Shown: positions 1 through 11,079 of the stretch, piece by piece | Position numbering within the stretch: the stretch's first letter is position 1 | How the letters are laid out: each line of letters opens with the position of its first letter | Assembly: GCA_016271365.2 (NCBI GenBank) | Contig: CM028130.1 | Location: forward strand, 467,389,501 to 467,453,500 | Length of the DNA stretch: 64,000 nucleotides | Direction: 5' to 3' | Origin: Neoceratodus forsteri | Lineage: Eukaryota; Chordata; Ceratodontiformes; Ceratodontidae | The notes under the pieces: model-generated | The model's input: the letters and a program-made list of their open reading frames with translations, nothing else | Told to the model about the DNA's origin: nothing | The model's database searches: none | Translations under genes and position numbers: made by a program

Positions 1-1429
1 AGCCAAATGGGAAAAATGTTGCAAATCCAGATCCTGGATAACCATTGGGGACAGTGCTGGCACACTGGACACCTAGTATATACGGATGCTCATAGTCGTC
101 TAATTCATAACAAAATACTTCATTCATGGTACAGAACCCCAGAGGTCCTTAAAAAGGCCAATGTACTACAACATGGTAAATGCTGGAGATGCCACAGTCC
201 CGGTGGTAATTTATATCACATTCTCTGGCAATGTCCATTGATAATTCCACTATGGATAGCTATTACTTCAGCAGCTTCTAAGATACTTCACACTGTCATC
301 CCTTTAAATGCCCCCTTGCTACTGCTGGGTATGCAATCAGTAGTCCCCTCTCTTTCCTATCTGCAATTCCGCTGGCTAATGCTACTCAGTATGCAAGTTA
401 AACGTAGTGTCCTGAGGAATTGGAGAACTCCAAACATACCTACCCTGGGGACATTTTCTGCTCTCTTACTCAGTTACATGAGCTAGACAGAAGGTCCCAC
501 AACACTCTAGGCCAGAAGGATAGATTTCAGAAATCCTGGGCACTGTACATGGCCTATTTAGCGGCCAGAGCCGGTGTTGGCTGAATGGTCCATTGGGTAA
601 CTGTGAATTTATTTTTTCCTTCCTCTATTAAATGATGTACTGCTGGATTAACGTTATGTCTCCTTATGCTGATCTTAAACAATACTCTTGGCACTTAGGT
701 CAATCTAATAGTTCGGACAGTCTGATGTTAGCTTTAGAATTAGAGTTTGTGTAACAGAGCTAGATAACAGCATCCCCTTTCCCCCTGTTTTGAGTTTTTT
801 TTTTACGGCTCTCTGTACTGGTAATATTTGCGTTTTTTTTGTGTGTTTTATGCCTTTATGTTAAGTGCATCAGTATAATGGTAAATATAACTCATTGGGA
901 CAATGACAATGCGGGTTAACTGTACTGGGTTCACTTTGTGTTAACTTTTCCCAACTTAGGCATTCGTCACTGAGGAGACCACTGGAAGGTATGACTTTCT
1001 GTTCAATGAAGCCATGGCACACATCAGCAGCAGTACCTCCTATTTGGGCCCTAATTGTTGTTATGGGATGTGGGTATGTACCAAGTTATGTTCTGTTTTT
1101 ATATCCTGATGTAAAGTGATAGGTGTGTACAACTTACGCTCAATGATATTAATGACTTATGATAGACACTGATTGACATTAGTGAGCTCTAGATAGCCTT
1201 TAAATTGTCTGATTTGCTTCTTAGGACTCTGTCCAGTCTCTGTGAGATATTATTTCTTCTCTTAGTGTGATCATTTTATTTACAAGAGAAACCAGTACAC
1301 ATAGCGTATGTGGTACCCTCACAAATATATGTAGATGCTCCTGCCTGTAAATCCATATAAATGTCTGTATTTTACACTGTTCTTTGTTCTTTTTTGAAAT
1401 AATCTAATAAAACATTTAACTGAAAAAAA
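1..1429 (+). mobile_element. L1-clade LINE, 3' part (ORF2 end, 3' UTR, A-tail)
   Basis: This is the 3' portion of an L1-type non-LTR retrotransposon that begins before the window. The ORF2 C-terminus lies at 7-486. It is followed by about 0.9 kb of non-coding 3' UTR, an AATAAAA signal at 1406-1412 and a short A-tail at 1423-1429. Immediately after the tail, at 1431, the sequence is Ty3/Gypsy RT/RNase H coding sequence of element A, so the L1 inserted into that element. The matching left TSD lies outside the window. Nothing else is recognisable between 487 and 1400. Confidence 0.8.
7..486 (+). CDS. L1 ORF2 C-terminal fragment
   Basis: This 159-residue open stretch is the C-terminal end of an L1-clade ORF2 protein, downstream of the RT domain. 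The recognisable part is a Cys-rich block, CWRCHSPGGNLYHILWQCP, at about residues 59-77. It matches the C-x2-C...H...C zinc-binding segment found near the end of fish, amphibian and reptile L1 ORF2. The true start is upstream of the window; the Met at position 7 is only the first Met in frame. The frame ends at TAG (484-486), as expected for the natural ORF2 end. Endonuclease and RT domains are not in the window. An active copy is unlikely, but this fragment is intact. Confidence 0.75.
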   Translation: MGKMLQIQILDNHWGQCWHTGHLVYTDAHSRLIHNKILHSWYRTPEVLKKANVLQHGKCWRCHSPGGNLYHILWQCPLIIPLWIAITSAASKILHTVIPLNAPLLLLGMQSVVPSLSYLQFRWLMLLSMQVKRSVLRNWRTPNIPTLGTFSALLLSYMS

Positions 1430-1469
1430 GAAGTATAGAAGAAGTGCTGTAAAAGAAGGTGATAAAGTC

Positions 1470-2215
1470 TACCTCCAGACCAATGAACCTTCCGGAACCG
1501 GATGGACCCCTGATTGTGATACTGCATTTTATGACGTCATTCACCAGCTAGCACATGCGCCCATTCTCGCCTATGTGGATCCAACTAAACCATAAGTATT
1601 ACACACAGATGCCAGCCTGAGGGGACTTGGAGCCATGCTTTACCAGGAGTATGAGGAAGGATTACGCCCAGTGGCATTTGCCAGTAGAAGCCTGACACTG
1701 TCTGAGAAAAACTATCCTGAACATAGACTTAAATTTCTTGCTTTGAAAAGGGCAGTAGTTTCATGAATATCTATATGGCACCAAAATACTGGTAAAAGCA
1801 GACAATAACCCCATCACATATGTTCAAACCTCAGCCAAGTTAGATGCCACCGGACACAGGTGGTTGTCAGCTCTCTCAATGTATGATTATTTGGTGGAGT
1901 ACCTTCCAGGGTTCAATCATATTGACACTGATGCTCTATCTAGAAGGCCTGTTTCCAATCCTGAGTGGATTGAGAATGTCCAAGCAATCCATAAAGGCCC
2001 TGTGCCACAAGTTTGACAAAGATGAACACCCGTCTTCTGAAACTGCAGATTGCCTAGTCGATTGTCTTGGGCCTTCAGAAATCTGTGTGTCTGTAGCCTA
2101 CTGTAATTTCGCAGCACTAGACCTAAGTGTCTTACCGCAGCTCACCCCAGCTGACATTCAAAAGGAACAGTATCAGGACCCCATGATTAGACCAGTCTTA
2201 GATGCTTTGTACTGA
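1470..2215 (+). pseudogene. Element A Pol: connection / RNase H region
   Basis: This is a degenerate Ty3/Gypsy Pol segment covering the end of RT and the RNase H domain. Conceptual translation gives the RNase H start HTDASLRGLGAMLYQ, then VAFASRSLT, FLALK, and the tether segment TYVQTSAKLDATGHRWLSAL, all aligned with element B. A stop lies just before the HTDAS motif and a frameshift follows FLALKRAVV. From about 2010 the open frame through 2215 is in register with B again. The RT palm with YLDD is absent because the L1 junction at 1429 cuts the element there. Non-functional. Confidence 0.75.
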
Positions 2216-2340
2216 GGGGAAGATGTCTCCAAGTTATGATCCAATGATCAGCAAACTGCCTTACTATTTAGAGAGGGTCCCAAACTCCAGGTCCAAGAAC
2301 AACTGTTATATCACAAACTAACAGGTAGCCAGGGAAAAGC

Positions 2341-3400
2341 TGTAAGGAAACAACTGGTGTTACTGTCAAGGTTTAAAATGGTGGTCTTAAAAGCCCTCAC
2401 TCACCAGATGGGACATTTGGGTAGTGCGAGAACCTTGGATTTAGCCCATGCCCATTTCTACTGGCCCAAGATGGGTGCAGACATTGACCAATATATCAAA
2501 ACTTGTGGCAGATGCCTCCAAAGAAAGGCCCAGCCACAGAGAGCAGCACCCTTGGTTAGCATCACCACTAATACACCTACGGAGCCTGTATGTATTGACT
2601 TTTTAAGTTTAGAGCCTGACTTCAAAAAACATTAGCAATGTACTTGTGACCGACCACTTCACTCGTTATGCACAAACCTATCCAACTAAGGACTAGAAAG
2701 TTGCCACCGTAGCCAAAGTGCTTCTTGAAAATGTTTTCGTCCACTACGGTGCCCCACAACAGATCCATTCTGATCAGGGAAGGGACTTTGAAAGCCATTT
2801 TTGATTAAAGAAATGCTCTCACTTTGTGGTGTAAGAAAGTCAAGAACCACTCCATATCCCCCACAAGGCGATCCACAGCCCAAAAGGTTTAATAGAACAT
2901 TGCTGGACATGCTGGGCACACTTCACCCAAAGGACAAGCCAAGATGGAGTCAGCAAATAAGCACTTTGGTGCATGCTTATAATTGTACTCACAGTGATGC
3001 CACCAGATTCTCACCATATAAGCTGATGTTTGGTTGAGAAGCACATTTACCAGTAGATATTTGTTTTGGAGTGTCACCAAGGAATTCAAACAGATACCTA
3101 TTTACAGTATGTACAGAATCTAAAAGCACAGCTTAATCACGCTTATCAACTTGGGCACACAATGGCTGCAAAGAAAAACTTAGCCAATAAGGAAAGACAT
3201 GACAAACTTGTTAAAGCTCAGGAATTACAACCTGGAGAATGTGTATTATTGAGAAATTTGGGTTTGCAAGGAAAACACAAAATTGCTGACCGGTGGAGTC
3301 ACACCCCATACATTGTCATCTGCAAGCATCCAGAAAATGATCCAAAAGCTGTAAAAACAATACACTGAAATCACCTTTTACCCATTGGACAAATTATTAT
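2341..3400 (+). pseudogene. Element A Pol: integrase
   Basis: Integrase of element A, broken into three frames. At 2357-2635 is the HHCC zinc-binding domain (HQMGHLG, FYWPKMG, CGRCLQRK). Next comes the RNase H-fold core with the second catalytic Asp in HSDQGRDFE near 2767-2795. After a frameshift, 2801-3037 carries the distal core, where the catalytic Glu of the usual ERFNRTL motif reads Lys (PKRFNRTLL). At 3066-3368 is the C-terminal domain (KAQELQPGE, NLGLQGKHKIADRW). Frameshifts and the Glu-to-Lys change make it dead. The homologous B integrase keeps Glu at that position. Confidence 0.8.
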
Positions 3401-3429
3401 AAACTCTGCATCTCATGTTAGTCCCCCAC

Positions 3430-3880
3430 AGGACCTGTCACTACATCTGCTGCTCGAAAGAAACAATCAAATCAGCCCCCTGTTGTTCCACAACCAGAGC
3501 CTCCATCATGTCCTGCTGCAGTTAATGATGACCATCATTCTGAGTCCGATGACAGGGAATATGGGATTATGTATTGTCCTTCTCTCAAACTAGCTCAGCT
3601 GTTTCAAGGCAACCCTTTGTGTAATATGGGGGTCAGTGCTGACAGTCACGAAGTACCAGATAATCTTGCATTCTCGACCACACCAATGCCACCTGATAGC
3701 AAGGTACAAAATATAACATCAGAAGTAGCTGACTCTTCACCCATTGTGGAACTGTCTGAAATTGAAATAGCCAGTCCTGACCATGAAGGTGAAGACCCCA
3801 CTAGTGCATCTTCATTTGAAGCTGAGATACCTGGGTCTAGTGAACCTGACCTCATGTTGACCAGTACTGCTAATTCTGAA
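3430..3880 (+). pseudogene. Element A Pol acidic C-terminal tail, first segment
   Basis: Low-complexity, Ser/Glu/Asp-rich extension that follows the integrase C-terminal domain in this Gypsy lineage. Short blocks align with the B tail (FQGNPL near the start, SEVADSSPIVELSEIE against B's DEMESLCMVELFELS). The open stretch runs 3569-3913, but only the part up to 3880 belongs to element A. At 3881 an LTR begins with TGTAATCCCC. The last A codons encode A-N-S-E, and the same frame resumes after the TGAA duplication at 16528-16531. Function unknown; such tails are fast-evolving. Confidence 0.65.
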
Positions 3881-6028
3881 TGTAATCCCCCCTGTTGGGG
3901 GGCTTACCAGTGAGCCCCCGAAAAAGGCTCATTTCCCCAGGGGTTTTGGTCCCACCCCCATTCTTTTTTGTGGTTTCCTGGCTTCCCCGTGTTTCTGTAC
4001 TCTCCTGCCAGATCCGTGTTGGATTTAGAGAGCGAGCAGGGCCGGAGGAACTGTGTTGTGGAGCTGCCAGCTCTTGAAAAGGCACTCCAGTGCCGGCGAG
4101 CTCCGCGCATGAGCCCATGTGCATTTTCAAGCGGTCGTTTCGGGGGCCAGTTTTGGGTTGCCTCTTGGGTGGTCCTCGTCCCAGGGCAAAGAAAGAGAGG
4201 GACAGGGGACCCTGGTTAGTAGGGAGAGGCAACTGGGAAGCAGAGAAAGTATTTTTTCAGAAGCAGCAATCACGTTGTAGAGAATGGGAGCGCCTCATCA
4301 GTATTCATGAGGCAGCATCCCTCTGAAGTAGCAAGAGCCTGTCTAGCACTGGGGTCAAAAAGGAAGCACTAGAACAGGCAGGGAAAAGTTTAAATATGTA
4401 AAGAGATGTGTGCAGGTGTAAAGGGAAGGCTGTCAGTTCACGTGGGGAAATAAATGAATAAAGTGTCACGGACTGCTGCCAGTATACTGGGCAATGTGTG
4501 TGCTGCATAGGGGCTTAAACTAATGGCATCAGCGACTGGAAAGAGATGAGCTGACAAGTAAAAGGTCGGTTGCCATGCAGGGCACATGGATGGTTACAGC
4601 TGTGTGGGAAAAAGGGATAATAAAAGTAAAGAGTTTGGCTGCAGGGACTTTTGGAACTTGGGACTCCGTGTTAATGTGTGGACACTATTTACAACGGCCA
4701 CCATGTTTGCAGCCATGTGACACCAGCCAGCCAACCACCATGCCAGGAGGATTCTGGGGCTTGTGACCAGACTCTTGGGGAGAAAACCAGGGAATATCTA
4801 GGCGCCTTCTTGAACAGTCTATAAGGCATCGAGGGAGCCTCATACATATACATTTTTGCCTAAGGAGAGTTGCTTCAGCCAATGGGGAGTGAGGAAAGGG
4901 CTCCCAAATAAATCAGGGCCTGTTGGACTTGAGTCAGCTCGGGGAGAGCTCCTCCTGAGGGAGGGGGACTCTTGCACCTGGAAAGAGTGGGTCTGAGAGA
5001 TGGGCCTGCCTGGGGTCTGCCAGCAATTTGTCTTCAGGGCAGGGAGGGTCTGCCCCATTGGAAAAGGAAAGAAGCAGCTTGGAAGAGTAAAGGAAAACTA
5101 CAGGTTGTGAATTGTCTGCATTGTTCTGAAATTGCACCACAGCAGTGTGGCCAAAGAAGCAGAGCAAGAAAGGTTGTGTCCTGAGCCTGAAATAAAAGGA
5201 CAAAGGTTGGGTCTAAACCTGGGGAAAAGACCAGGGTTGTGTTCTGAGCCTGGAAAAAGAACAAAGGTTGCAACTGAACCTGTGGAAAAGATGGAGTACA
5301 GAGAATGAGGAAAAAGGACATAAATGTGCTGAGAGAAGAAGAGGGAGAGTGAACCTCTTTGATTCAGAGAATTGCCACTACTTGCACAGTGAGAAAAGGG
5401 ACTGCGTGTGCAAGGGATGATGTGTGAGCCAGAGCGAATAGTGAGGCTGTGTTAAAATTGAGAGACTGTGACAGCAGAAGGATGGGCAGGAGCCTTCTGG
5501 TCCGAGTGCTTATGGTTTGCTCCTGAGGTACAGCCAAGACAGAAATGTGTGGCTGTGGCTACACACCATAGCGGGTGAAGAGGAAGAATGAGAACAGCAG
5601 AAGAAATGTGCTGAATGTTTCTGCAGAGACCCAGGACCAGGTAGGGAACTTGCTAACCCTCATCGAGTGGGGTCTACCGCTGCAGTGGGTTATGGGTCTT
5701 GTACCCGAGTGCTAGGGCGCTCTGATTGAGGGAGCCGGCCGTGGGGCCACTCCCCGGTCTGGGTCCTCTGTGGTGGTAGGCCTTGTGCATGTGCTCTGCA
5801 ATAGGGCCTATAATGGGCTGAAGGGGACAAGCTGCAAGATCCACAAACAAGAAGGGGAAACAGAGAGCAAGCTGCAGCCTCTGTGCCCCTCGTAAAGAAA
5901 TTGTGCCCGGTTCTGCCTGTGCCACCAATCCCCCAGGACGTCAGGAACTGTGCCATCCCTGAACTGAATCTGCAGAACCGTGAGTAAAAAGCAGGAACTG
6001 CCCTGCACATGGGGACTGTAAATATGTT

Positions 6029-7633
6029 TGTAACCCCTAGATGGCGCTATCCCAGGGGCTACTACCCCTGCCTGATTTGCCACTAACAGGTTGAGGGGCC
6101 TGGATCCAATGGCGGGTGCCTCCACCCAGAGGTCAGGGTTTGCAATAGTTAAACTAACTTGGTCACAGCCCTCTGGGACACTGCAACCCCCCTTTCTTCC
6201 CACTAGTGGCCCACACAATATATCAGAATTACCTCCACAGTATACACTTACCCCAGGACTGGTTCGGCACTGGGACCTCCTGTGAAATAAGATACAGTGC
6301 AACAATCACAGTACAGTACTTTAACATAGACAAATACCTCAGGCAGTATAACTTTGCTGAAACAAGCAGCTCTGATTTATTTAGGGGATATAACAAGGAC
6401 AGGGAAATCAGGTTAATTAGCTTATCACTCTACTCATCTACCTATGGCTCTGTGCACAGGCCTATCCCTACCAGTTACTGTCCCTGGGTACCCAAGCCCT
6501 AGTGGCTAGTCCAAACCGTGGCAGCTGGTAGGGCCCTTCCCACAGAGAAAAGAAAAATTAGTTTAAACAGTCAGCAGTACAGTGATTCCATTTGGATTTA
6601 ATGTGGCAATTCAACAGGAAGCGACCCTGAATTAGTACTCACGACCTCCAAACAAGATAGGGTCCTTCAATGTCAGCAGGGCTACTCTTGAGCTCCACGA
6701 GACTCCTCACATTTATATGGCAAACAGGCAGGCTGCTTCTCTATCCCGATCGCAATTACTGCACAATACCGGAGAACACACAGAATTCAGTTCCTGACAG
6801 AACGAATGCAACTCAGCAATTTCTCCAGTCTTCTACAGGGTGAGCCTGGTTTCTACTCTTCAGATATCCTTTGATTCTTCACAGGATGGATTCAGTCCTA
6901 ACAAGCAGTTACACAAGCTGCAGACCGGAACTCTGGGCCTTACACATGTTTTTGACTAAAACTGTGCACTGAAGGAACACAGGGTTCTTTTCCCTTCACT
7001 GCCAGAGCTAAACTGAAACTCCAACAGACAAAACCGGGCACTTCCTTTGAGTCCTCCCAGTTCTTGACTGGATTGGCTGTCACTCACAATAGACTGCTGC
7101 TGTTGGTCCAAAAGGCGCCAAGTCTAAACTACATCTCCCAGAGTCACTGCCCATACAATCCTCTTGTGGCTGGCTCAGATTATGAGTCCAAGTTCTGATT
7201 CATCCAAGGCACCATTTTAGAGCTAGCTTACCCCACACTGATTGGTCCAGTTCAGCAGTTCAAAACCAGAATGGGGAACTAGGCAGACACAGTTCTGACT
7301 GCAAAGAAAGCAGGTTAGACAAACTGTAATTTCATTATTACTGTAAATGATTTCTGGCAAACAGTTACATCTTTCAGATAGGTTCCCTTTGCACTCCTAG
7401 TGACTGCAAAAATGGAGTGAATTGGCAGCAGCTCAAGTGGTACTCAAACAGAGAAGCACACAGTCCCCCCATACAAACTAATTATGTCTGCAAGCAGACA
7501 GCTCTTAAGAGACAGTACCAGAGGCTCTAAAACACTCACTGATAAATGAACTACATGCCAAACACCATTCAGGCTTGGAGCATTCAAGCAAGCTCCTGAA
7601 GTCTTTTGGGAACCCCCATTTGCAGGGGTTACA
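6029..7633 (-). repeat. 3' LTR of element B
   Basis: The 1605-bp copy aligns over its full length with 14227-15837. Both read TGTAACCCCTAGATGGCGCT at the left edge and end ...GGGGTTACA on the plus strand. Differences are a few substitutions and many single-base indels, mostly in homopolymers. TGTT precedes it at 6025-6028. Confidence 0.93.
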
Positions 7634-7951
7634 CCCTTCCTGGCCTGGGAAAGCTTGACGTCCGCGTCAAGCAAGTACCCATAAGTTTCAACTGCAACCA
7701 TATACATTTGCATTAGGCTCACACATGTAATCATCAGTCAATACATCATTTTACCAAGAACACATTTCTGAAACATTGCAGTCGTCACTCTTTACACAGT
7801 ATACACACACATTGTACCATAACTCAAGTTATTACCTCTTGTACATGAAACCTGAAGAGAGGGGCCCTTCCTATCAGTTACCTTGGGGCTGGACGGGGCA
7901 AGGGCACCATATTAGAGGGCAACACAAGTAACTTGGAGTTAGCACTGATGC

Positions 7952-8503
7952 TCAGTTTGGGCAATGAGCTCGGGACACATACACTTCTTTATGGACAACA
8001 TTGAGAGGCAAGTCCACAGGCCTCCCAAGTGAATCATAACTGAGGTGCACCACAGGCTTTACAGCTCGACCATTCTTTCTAGGGGGAACTGTTACAGTCT
8101 CTGCACTCTGAGCCTCATTTTCAGCATTGTCCTCACTTGTCAGGGGAGTCTCCATGGGGGTAGAGAGGCTAGAACTTGGGGCACTTTCAGCTGTAGGAGT
8201 TACAGTTTCTGAGTCCACAACATTCGGCTCGCATGGAGAGCTTTTGGACACTGGCAGTGGACTGCCAGGGCACTCAAAATACTCTTCTTGTTCTGGTGTA
8301 TCACCAGTCTGCCCCAATCCATCATTTTCATCCCCTGAAAGCTCAAACAGTTCAACCATGCACAATGATTCCATTTCATCTGATCTGATGCTTTGCACTT
8401 CACTTTCTGGGAGCATTGGCTCCAGGGATGAAGCTGGGGGCTTAGACAGTCCAGAAGGCCCAGCTTCGTCTCCAGTATTGACTAGGGGATTGCCCCGAAA
8501 CAA
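7952..8503 (-). CDS. Element B Pol acidic C-terminal tail
   Basis: This 183-residue Ser/Glu/Pro-rich extension follows the integrase. It has no known domain. Conserved with element A at the end: GRAVKPVVHLSYDSLGRPVD and LPLNVVHKEVY in B match GRDIKLVVCLTYDTPGTPID and LPMNVVHKEVY in A (21220-21320). That conservation, against a poorly conserved middle, suggests the last 40 residues mattered to the element. Stop at 7952, about 320 bp before the 3' LTR. Confidence 0.75.
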   Translation of the reverse strand: MFRGNPLVNTGDEAGPSGLSKPPASSLEPMLPESEVQSIRSDEMESLCMVELFELSGDENDGLGQTGDTPEQEEYFECPGSPLPVSKSSPCEPNVVDSETVTPTAESAPSSSLSTPMETPLTSEDNAENEAQSAETVTVPPRKNGRAVKPVVHLSYDSLGRPVDLPLNVVHKEVYVSRAHCPN

Positions 8504-8604
8504 TTGACTCAGTTCGTAAGAAGGATAGTATTCAAAGTCACTCTCACTTTCTTCTGATATGGACTGACAGTCATGCTCAACTGGGACTTGTGCAGGGGAA
8601 CACT

Positions 8605-9456
8605 TTAACTCTGCTTCTGTAGGTGCAGACTTTTTGATCTTTTCTTAGCAGCAGCTCTAGTCACTGGTCCAGAGGGGGCATCTTCTGGGGGCTCAGACTC
8701 AATCAAGATTTGTCCAATGGGCAGTAAATGATTTCTATGCATTGTTTTTACATCTTTTGAATTATTCTCAGGCCTTACTTTGTACACTGGCAGATCATCT
8801 AGTTTGCCCACTACAATGTGAGGGAGATGGTGCCATCTGTCAGCAATCTTGTGTTTGCCATGCAGTCCCAGATTTCTTAGCAATACCCGATCTCCCTCCT
8901 GGAGTTCCTGTGCTTTCACCTTTTTATCATACCTTTCTTTGTTGGCCAGATTTCTTTTGGCAGCCATGGTTTGAGCCAGTTGGTACGCATGAGTTAGCTT
9001 GGCCTTTAACTTTTGCACATACTGTAAATAGTTGTCAGCTTGAACCCCATCAGGAGATACCCCAAAACACACATCTACCGGTAGTCGAGCTTCTCTTCCA
9101 AACATCAGGTGGTAGGGGGAGAACCCAGTGGCATCACTTTTGGTGCAGTTATAAGCATGTACCAGGGTGCTAATTTGTTGGCTCCATCTAGGCTTGTCCT
9201 TTGGGTGCAGGGTGCCTAGCATATCTAGCAAAGTGCGGTTGAAACGTTCAGGCTGTGGGTCCCCTGGGGTGGTAAGGAGTGGTTCTGGACTTTCGCACTC
9301 CCCACAGAGAAAGCATCTCTTTGATGAGCGACTCTCAAAGTCTCTCCCTTGATCAGAATGGATTCTTTGTGGAGCCCCATAGTGAACAAAAAGTTTTCTA
9401 CAAGTACTTTGGCCACAGTGGATGCTTTCTGGTCTTTGGTGGGAAAGCTTGGGCAT
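8605..9456 (-). CDS. Element B integrase core and C-terminal domain
   Basis: A 283-residue frame with the distal catalytic core: FVHYGAPQRIHSDQGRDFE (second catalytic Asp) and PERFNRTLLDMLG (catalytic Glu retained). The WSQQISTLVHAYNC and SPYHLMFGREARLPVDV motifs common to Ty3/Gypsy integrases follow. The C-terminal domain shows EGDRVLLRNLGLHGKHKIAD and MHRNHLLPIG, the usual chromatin/DNA contact module. The region between HSDQG and PERFNRTL looks partly out of register (the expected TTPYHPQG reads LLTTPGDPQ). The frame ends at 8605 in a basic segment; the acidic tail continues at 8503. Confidence 0.88.
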   Translation of the reverse strand: MPKLSHQRPESIHCGQSTCRKLFVHYGAPQRIHSDQGRDFESRSSKRCFLCGECESPEPLLTTPGDPQPERFNRTLLDMLGTLHPKDKPRWSQQISTLVHAYNCTKSDATGFSPYHLMFGREARLPVDVCFGVSPDGVQADNYLQYVQKLKAKLTHAYQLAQTMAAKRNLANKERYDKKVKAQELQEGDRVLLRNLGLHGKHKIADRWHHLPHIVVGKLDDLPVYKVRPENNSKDVKTMHRNHLLPIGQILIESEPPEDAPSGPVTRAAAKKRSKSLHLQKQS

Positions 9457-9519
9457 ATCTCATGAAATGGTCAGTGACCACCAGCACATTACTGATATTT
9501 CTTTGATCTGACTCCAAAC

Positions 9520-9900
9520 TCAGAAAATCAATACAGACCAGCTCCATGGGTGCACTGGTGGTGATGTTAACAAAGGGGCAGCCCTCTGGGGCAAAGCTTT
9601 CCTCTGTAAGCAGCGACTACAAGTTCGAATGTGTTGCTCCACATCAGCCCCCATCTTAGGCCAATAGAATCTGGATCTCACCAAGTCAAGTGTTCTGTCT
9701 ATACCAAGGTGCCCCATGTGGTTGTGCAAGGACCTCAGTACTGAGTCTCGAAAGGCAGTGGGCAGCACTAGTTGTTGTTTGTCTAATTGTCCCCCTCTGT
9801 CTACTGTTTCTCTGTATAACAGTTTATTGATCAGTTTCAACTTAGGACCTTCTTTGTATAACAGTGCAGTTCTCAAATCAGTGGAGCGTAATTTGGACAC
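9520..9900 (-). CDS. Element B integrase, HHCC zinc-binding domain
   Basis: This stretch holds the integrase N-terminal zinc-binding domain: HNHMGHLG and RTLDLVRSRFYWPKMG, followed by CSRCLQRK (His, His, Cys, Cys). At the end of the frame the start of the catalytic core appears (VLIF, in place of the VCIDFL that carries the first catalytic Asp in copy A). Upstream residues (LLYKEGPKLKLINKLLYRET) form the linker from RNase H. The frame breaks near 9520 and resumes at 9456. Alignment with copy A is close throughout. Confidence 0.85.
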   Translation of the reverse strand: MSKLRSTDLRTALLYKEGPKLKLINKLLYRETVDRGGQLDKQQLVLPTAFRDSVLRSLHNHMGHLGIDRTLDLVRSRFYWPKMGADVEQHIRTCSRCLQRKALPQRAAPLLTSPPVHPWSWSVLIF

Positions 9901-9921
9901 ATCTTTTCCTGCATAGAGGGC

Positions 9922-11076
9922 TTATAAAGCTGCTTTGATCATGGGATCGCGGGATTGAGCCCGCCGAATACTGTCATTGTCCAGCTGAGGCAGTGCACCA
10001 ATGTCTATTGCAGAAAAGTGGCAATAAGCAGCAGGTATGCAATTCTCAGAGGTCCCAAGCAATCCACCATGCAGTCCACTGCATCCGTGGACATTGTTCC
10101 TCCCTGTCAAACTTCCGGCAGAGTGCCGAATGTCAGGTTCTGCCAATCTGACCCAATCATTCTGGGAAACAGGGGGAACAGGCCTCCGGGAGAGAGCAGC
10201 AGCATCTATGTGGTTCAGACCTGCTCGGTATTCGAGAGCATAGTCATATGTAGATAATGCAGAAAGCCACCTATGGCCAGTGGCATCCAACTTAGCTGAG
10301 GTCTGCACATAGGTCAAAGGATTATTGTCAGTTTTTACTAGTATTTTAGCCCCATACAAGTACTCATGGAATTGGTCAACAATAGCCCACTTCAAAGCTA
10401 GGAACTCTAACTTATGTACAGGATAGTTCTTTTCGGATGGGGTCAGGCTTCTACTGGCAAAGGCCACTGGTCTCAGGCCATTCTCGTGCTCTTGGTACAA
10501 CACAGCCCCCAACCCTTGCAAGCTAGCATCAGTGTGCAGGACGTAAGGTTTTCTTGGATCGGCATAGGCCAGCACTGGAGCATGGGTAAGTTGATATATG
10601 ATCTCATGAAAAGCAGTCTCACAATCAGTAGTCCAGCGGGCCCCAAATACTTCACTCGGATGAAAATACACTCTTTCAGTCTTGAGGGACGCTGACTTTT
10701 GGTATTTTTTGTGGGTTGGGGGATACCCTTGAGTAAGGTTAAGTAAAGGGCGGATCACTCTTGAATAGTCCTTGATGAAGCACCGATAATAACCACAGAA
10801 TCCCAGGAATCTTTGCAGTTCTTTTAGATTTTGGGGCTGTGGCCAGGTGGTCAAGGCCTCAACTTTACTTGGGGCGGTCTCTATTCCCTCGGTGGATACT
10901 ATGTGTCCCACATACTTTACTGATGTTTGAAAGAATTGACACTTATCAATGGACAGTTTAAGGCCAAAGTCCTCCAGTCGGTCCAATACCTTAAATAATC
11001 TGCTTTCATGTTCCTCCAGTGAGCTGCCAAACACAATAACATCATCTAGGTATACCAGGCACTCTAGTAAGTTCAT
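9922..11076 (-). CDS. Element B RT C-terminus and RNase H
   Basis: A 384-residue open frame. Residues 9-12 are YLDD, the catalytic palm motif of Gypsy RTs. Next come the thumb and connection (LSIDKCQFF, VKYVGHIVS, LQRFLGFCGYYRCFI). RNase H follows with HTDASLQGLGAVLY (first catalytic Asp), VAFASRSLT, KLEFLALKWAI (catalytic Glu) and VKTDNNPLTYV (catalytic Asp). The end is a tether to integrase (LNHIDAAALSRRP). The domain therefore looks catalytically complete from YLDD onward. The Met at 11076 is internal; the natural frame comes from the preceding RT block. A frame break at about 9900-9922 separates it from the integrase zinc domain. Confidence 0.9.
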   Translation of the reverse strand: MNLLECLVYLDDVIVFGSSLEEHESRLFKVLDRLEDFGLKLSIDKCQFFQTSVKYVGHIVSTEGIETAPSKVEALTTWPQPQNLKELQRFLGFCGYYRCFIKDYSRVIRPLLNLTQGYPPTHKKYQKSASLKTERVYFHPSEVFGARWTTDCETAFHEIIYQLTHAPVLAYADPRKPYVLHTDASLQGLGAVLYQEHENGLRPVAFASRSLTPSEKNYPVHKLEFLALKWAIVDQFHEYLYGAKILVKTDNNPLTYVQTSAKLDATGHRWLSALSTYDYALEYRAGLNHIDAAALSRRPVPPVSQNDWVRLAEPDIRHSAGSLTGRNNVHGCSGLHGGLLGTSENCIPAAYCHFSAIDIGALPQLDNDSIRRAQSRDPMIKAAL

Positions 11077-11079
11077 GTC

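Noticed and set aside
1844..1990. First 50 residues of the plus-strand frame 1844-2215
   Set aside because: Out of register with element A Pol; only the part after about 2010 matches the homologous protein of element B.
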